Assembly (NCBI GenBank): GCA_017860395.1
Contig: JAGDMC010000054.1
Span: forward strand, 1-8,046
DNA length: 8,046 nt
Reading direction: 5' to 3'
DNA from: Bacteroidota bacterium
Lineage (GTDB): Bacteria; Bacteroidota; Bacteroidia; Bacteroidales; UBA932
Positions 5,706 to 8,046 of the stretch are shown piece after piece. The number at the start of each line of letters is the position of its first letter. The stretch's first letter is position 1. Position numbers and translations under genes: made by a program. Below the pieces are notes generated by a model. That model saw nothing but the letters and a program-made list of their open reading frames with translations. It made no database searches and had not been told where the DNA came from.

Positions 5706-7421
5706 ATGAAAAAAATATATTTTCTTGTCATTTTACTTGTTTCAGTATCTACTTCTGTTTCAGCAAAAAGAAGCATAGAAAGGATATATATAAGTACCGA
5801 TAAAACTGCATATGTATCAGGCGAAACAGTGTGGTTATCTGCTTTCTGTCTGGATATAGCAGATGGGAAGAAAGTTTTGACGGACTTAAGCTCAATAGCA
5901 TATCTTGAACTTCACTCTTCGTCGGGAGTAATATTAACTTCAAAAATTGCTCTTTTTAATGGCAGAGGAAGCGGAAGACTTGAAATTCCGGAAGGAACTC
6001 CTACCGGCAACTATAAGTTGATTTCATATACAAAACAAATGCTTAATGAAAGGGATATTCCTTTTTTTGAGAAGACAATATCTGTTTATAACACACTAAG
6101 CACAGACAGGACAAAGGAGAGTAATGTTATTACCAGGGACTCTTTAAGGATAGTGGAGGGCATAAAATGGCCTTCGCAAAACATCGATTTTGACGGCAAG
6201 GTGCTGAGAACAGATTTCTCCGCTTCTGCGACATTTAAAAAGGGAGAATCCATATCGTTTAAGCTTGCCAATAGTTCAGAGAAGCCATTAACAATGAGAG
6301 TTTCCATTGCTAAATCGGATGCATTGCCTGTTTATGACAATACTGACATCAAAAGCTATATAAACGACAGGATTAAACCATCCGCATTAGAGATGGGATA
6401 TAAATATTTACCCGAATATGAAGGCGAAATTGTAAAAGGGAAGATAGCCAAAAGCGGCGGTACAAATTCTGATTTCAGATTCACTACTGCTTATCTTTCT
6501 GTTCCAAAGGGAAACGCAGAAATATTTACATCCGAACCAGACAGCAGCGGCGTTGTAACATTCTTTACAAACAATATATACGGAAACAGGGAAGTGGTAT
6601 TTGAGGTTCGCTCAAGTGATACTTTATCTGCTTTGTCGCTGGAGTTATTTGACCCCTTTCTGAAGCCAAAACTTACTCCTCCCCCTGCACTTTACATCAC
6701 TCCCGATATGGAGGGAATATTAAAAGACAGAAGCATCGGAATGCAAATCGGGAAAAGATTCGGAACAGATACATTATTTGAGAAGATTACTCCAAAATAC
6801 AATCCGCTTCTCAGCAATAAAAAGAAAGAGTACCTGCTCGACGATTATACACGATTCCCCGTTATGGAAGAAGTTATTATTGAGTACGTGACCGAACTCA
6901 GATACAGAAAATCTTCGAATAGTGCCGATCTTCAGGTTCGCTGGGAAAACGCTTTCAATTCTTTGGCTTATTCAAAAGATAATACACTCGCCATGATTGA
7001 CGGAATACCTGTCTTCGATCACAGAAAAATACTTGAATATGACCCTCTTAAAATAAAGAGTCTTACAATATACGGGGGAGTATACTATATAGGAAATGTA
7101 AGCTATACGGGTATCGTTTCCTTAAAAAGTTATAAAGGAGATTATCCGGGACTGACATTTAATAAAAATGTAAGAATAATGGATTTTAAAGGAGTGCAGT
7201 ACCCCTCAAGATTTACCGGTAAAATTATTTCGGGCAGGAATAATCTCCCTGACTATAGGAATACCCTTTATTGGGACCCTATTGTTAATATAGGAAAAGG
7301 AGCAGAGGTTTCTGTGAATTTCAGCACTCCTGCATACCCGGGCAAATTTGTTCTCTCTGTTGAGGGAGTGGATTCGGAAGGATTGCCCTTTGTATTTTCA
7401 AAGGAATTTGTTGTCGAGTAG
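5706..7421 (+). CDS. Secreted MG2-like domain protein with plug-like C-terminus
   Basis: This 571-residue exported protein has a signal peptide ending VSA (residue 20). Residues 26-128 match the macroglobulin-like (MG2) beta-sandwich seen in many Bacteroidota surface proteins: YISTDKTAYVSGETVWLSAF (28-47), LSSIAYLELHSSSG (61-74), NGRGSGRLEIPEGTPTGNYK (85-104) and a YTKQMLNE turn. EYEGEIVKGKI (227-237) marks a second carboxypeptidase-like region. The C-terminal part resembles a TonB-plug subdomain: AMIDGIPVFDHRKILEYDPL (409-428), then IKSLTIYGGVYYIGNVSYTGIV in two strands, and DYRNTLYWDP (496-505). Members I know of this kind are often nearer 800-900 residues, so this one is a short version. 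It starts 12 bp after the DUF4249 gene. There are no thioester or protease-bait motifs, so it is not a true alpha-2-macroglobulin. The function is probably assembly or ligand handling with the receptor, by inference only. Confidence 0.8.
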   Translation: MKKIYFLVILLVSVSTSVSAKRSIERIYISTDKTAYVSGETVWLSAFCLDIADGKKVLTDLSSIAYLELHSSSGVILTSKIALFNGRGSGRLEIPEGTPTGNYKLISYTKQMLNERDIPFFEKTISVYNTLSTDRTKESNVITRDSLRIVEGIKWPSQNIDFDGKVLRTDFSASATFKKGESISFKLANSSEKPLTMRVSIAKSDALPVYDNTDIKSYINDRIKPSALEMGYKYLPEYEGEIVKGKIAKSGGTNSDFRFTTAYLSVPKGNAEIFTSEPDSSGVVTFFTNNIYGNREVVFEVRSSDTLSALSLELFDPFLKPKLTPPPALYITPDMEGILKDRSIGMQIGKRFGTDTLFEKITPKYNPLLSNKKKEYLLDDYTRFPVMEEVIIEYVTELRYRKSSNSADLQVRWENAFNSLAYSKDNTLAMIDGIPVFDHRKILEYDPLKIKSLTIYGGVYYIGNVSYTGIVSLKSYKGDYPGLTFNKNVRIMDFKGVQYPSRFTGKIISGRNNLPDYRNTLYWDPIVNIGKGAEVSVNFSTPAYPGKFVLSVEGVDSEGLPFVFSKEFVVE

Positions 7422-7491
7422 CTTTCGCAAATTTTTTATCGGATAAACAAGTTTTAATCTGCCTTTGTCACAAGTTGACAAAACCCTGCTC

Positions 7492-7499
7492 TATTTTTG
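7492..7499 (+). promoter_or_regulatory. Promoter -7 element of the ankyrin gene
   Basis: TATTTTTG is an exact match to the Bacteroidota -7 consensus TAnnTTTG and lies 21 bp before the ATG at 7521, placing transcription start near 7505. The -33 partner is less clear: TTTG at 7464-7467 is 24 nt away and the TTG of TTGACA at 7475-7477 is 14 nt away, both outside the usual spacing of about 19-21. The 99-bp gap from 7422 to 7520 shows only a weak 5-bp stem (7435-7447) and no convincing terminator for the preceding operon. Confidence 0.55.
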
Positions 7500-7520
7500 C
7501 ATCTGTAAAAATAGGCGAAT

Positions 7521-7829
7521 ATGAATAAGGATATCTTTTCAAGTTTTCTTGATGCCTGTGTAACAGGTAATCTTGAAACAGTTAAAACAATGGCTTCCAA
7601 TCATTCTGTTCTAAATGCAATAGAAAAAGGAGGGGTGTCTCCTTTACACAAAGCATGCGAAGGCGGGCATTTTAATGTTGTTAAGTACTTACTGCAAAAC
7701 GAGCATTATATTCTTGACCCCAACATTCTTGCTCAGGCCGCCACTATTGCCAGAGAGAGGGGTTTTGACCAGATCCGGAGCTATATAACTTTATATTACA
7801 TTAAATATTGCAGAAAATCAGCCTGTTAA
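7521..7829 (+). CDS. Small ankyrin-repeat protein
   Basis: This 102-residue soluble protein has no signal peptide, so it is likely cytoplasmic. Ankyrin repeats are visible: a first repeat at about 5-35 (FLDACVTGNLETVKTMASNH), a textbook second repeat at about 37-66 (GGVSPLHKACEGGHFNVVKY, with the TPLH-type SPLH turn and the GH/VVKYLL helix) and a degenerate third one (LAQAATIARERGFDQIRSYI, 71-90). Ankyrin repeats mediate protein-protein contact; the partner is unknown. With only about three repeats it is at the lower size limit for a stable fold. It has its own promoter element just upstream, stands 99 bp after the operon and ends about 45 bp before the promoter of the presumed rRNA operon. 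Start at the ATG at 7521 fits both the promoter and the repeat phase. Confidence 0.85.
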   Translation: MNKDIFSSFLDACVTGNLETVKTMASNHSVLNAIEKGGVSPLHKACEGGHFNVVKYLLQNEHYILDPNILAQAATIARERGFDQIRSYITLYYIKYCRKSAC

Positions 7830-7862
7830 TTGGTTTTGCCTGGTTTTTAATCCAATTTTAAT
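7828..7862 (+). terminator. Weak possible terminator of the ankyrin gene
   Basis: AATTGG (7828-7833) overlaps the stop codon and pairs with CCAATT (7852-7857), followed by TTTA. The stem is only six pairs with an 18-nt loop, so this is weak evidence for an intrinsic terminator. The stronger hairpin with a U-tract at 7920-7943 may instead stop this transcript. Confidence 0.2.
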
Positions 7863-7871
7863 GCAGAAAGA

Positions 7872-7902
7872 TTTGTTTGTTTAGAAAAGTTGCATATCTT
7901 TG
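7872..7902 (+). promoter_or_regulatory. Consensus Bacteroidota promoter, probably of an rRNA operon
   Basis: TTTG (7872-7875) and TATCTTTG (7895-7902) form an exact -33/-7 pair with a 19-nt spacer, the best promoter in the window. A second TTTG at 7876-7879 would give a 15-nt spacer. Transcription is expected to begin near 7908. A boxA-like site about 45 bp downstream and the lack of any open frame in what follows point to a stable RNA operon. Confidence 0.8.
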
Positions 7903-7919
7903 CACTCCCCAAACGGAAT

Positions 7920-7943
7920 AGATGGTCTCAGGACCATTTTTTT
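7920..7943 (+). terminator. Hairpin with U-tract in the leader, attenuator or terminator
   Basis: ATGGTC (7922-7927) pairs with GACCAT (7932-7937) around a TCAG tetraloop; one G-U and one A-U pair extend it to eight pairs. The T-run 7937-7943 follows directly. This has the form of an intrinsic terminator placed between the strong promoter and the boxA-like site. It may end read-through from the ankyrin gene, or attenuate the RNA operon itself. Confidence 0.5.
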
Positions 7944-7952
7944 GACAGGGGA

Positions 7953-7964
7953 AGTTCATTGAAA
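7953..7964 (+). promoter_or_regulatory. boxA-like antitermination site
   Basis: AGTTCATTGAAA resembles the boxA of ribosomal RNA leaders (E. coli TGCTCTTTAACA) and the GTTC(A/T)TTGA-type string seen in rRNA leaders and spacers of Bacteroidota. NusB/NusE (S10) would load here so that RNA polymerase passes terminators in the untranslated operon. It follows the promoter in the expected order. The assignment rests on sequence similarity by eye. Confidence 0.5.
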
Positions 7965-8046
7965 TTTTGGAAGACAAGTACGAAAAATACGTAGTACAAT
8001 TTAGAGTAGAGCGTTAATTTCTTTTATAGGGAAATTGATCACAATA

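Larger units (their letters stand above)
7908..8046 (+). other. Presumed 5' leader of a 16S-23S-5S rRNA operon (runs off the window)
   Basis: This stretch contains no open frame of note. After the boxA-like site comes a small stem TACG (7979-7982)/CGTA (7990-7993) with an A-rich loop, then AT-rich sequence to the edge. Such leaders carry the 5' half of the RNase III processing stem for 16S RNA, whose partner lies after the 16S gene and cannot be seen. The characteristic 16S start (AGAGTTTGATC) is not reached by 8046. Promoter strength, the boxA-like site and the non-coding leader together suggest rRNA; a tRNA or another stable RNA operon remains possible. Confidence 0.5.

Overview
The window looks like chromosomal DNA from a Bacteroidota organism, probably of the Bacteroidales. 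It is AT-rich, its genes lack clear Shine-Dalgarno sites, and two exact copies of the phylum's -7 promoter element (TAnnTTTG) precede genes or RNA. Its protein families are typical of the phylum: a TonB-dependent receptor with STN-like and carboxypeptidase-like extensions, a DUF4249 lipoprotein, and an MG2-domain secreted protein. The species cannot be read from this sequence alone.

Layout. Positions 1-457 hold no convincing protein gene. They contain a 96-bp nested inverted repeat (53-148) flanked by a 5-bp direct repeat, then a GC-richer structured stretch with two very short open frames joined by a TAATG stop/start overlap, then a strong bidirectional terminator hairpin (364-400). On the minus strand, 458-940 encodes a YbaK/ProX-type prolyl-tRNA editing deacylase that ends into that terminator. 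A 111-bp divergent intergenic region separates it from a four-gene plus-strand operon (1052-7421) with gaps of only 3, 10 and 12 bp. The operon encodes a secreted protein of unknown function, an outer-membrane TonB-dependent receptor, a DUF4249 lipoprotein and a secreted MG2-like protein with a plug-like C-terminus. A short ankyrin-repeat gene (7521-7829) with its own promoter follows.

The last ~175 bp read as the start of a ribosomal RNA operon. There is an exact Bacteroidota promoter (TTTG, 19 nt, TAnnTTTG at 7872-7902), a small hairpin with a U-tract, a boxA-like antitermination site and an AT-rich leader that runs off the end. The 16S gene itself is not in the window, so the rRNA assignment is an inference.

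How the genes work together. The four-gene operon is most simply read as an envelope system. The receptor would move an unidentified ligand across the outer membrane using TonB energy, the DUF4249 lipoprotein would be its surface partner, and the two other secreted proteins would be accessory. No ECF sigma factor, FecR-type anti-sigma factor, enzyme or inner-membrane transporter is encoded beside it, so the substrate cannot be inferred. The editing deacylase and the ankyrin protein are unrelated single-gene units.
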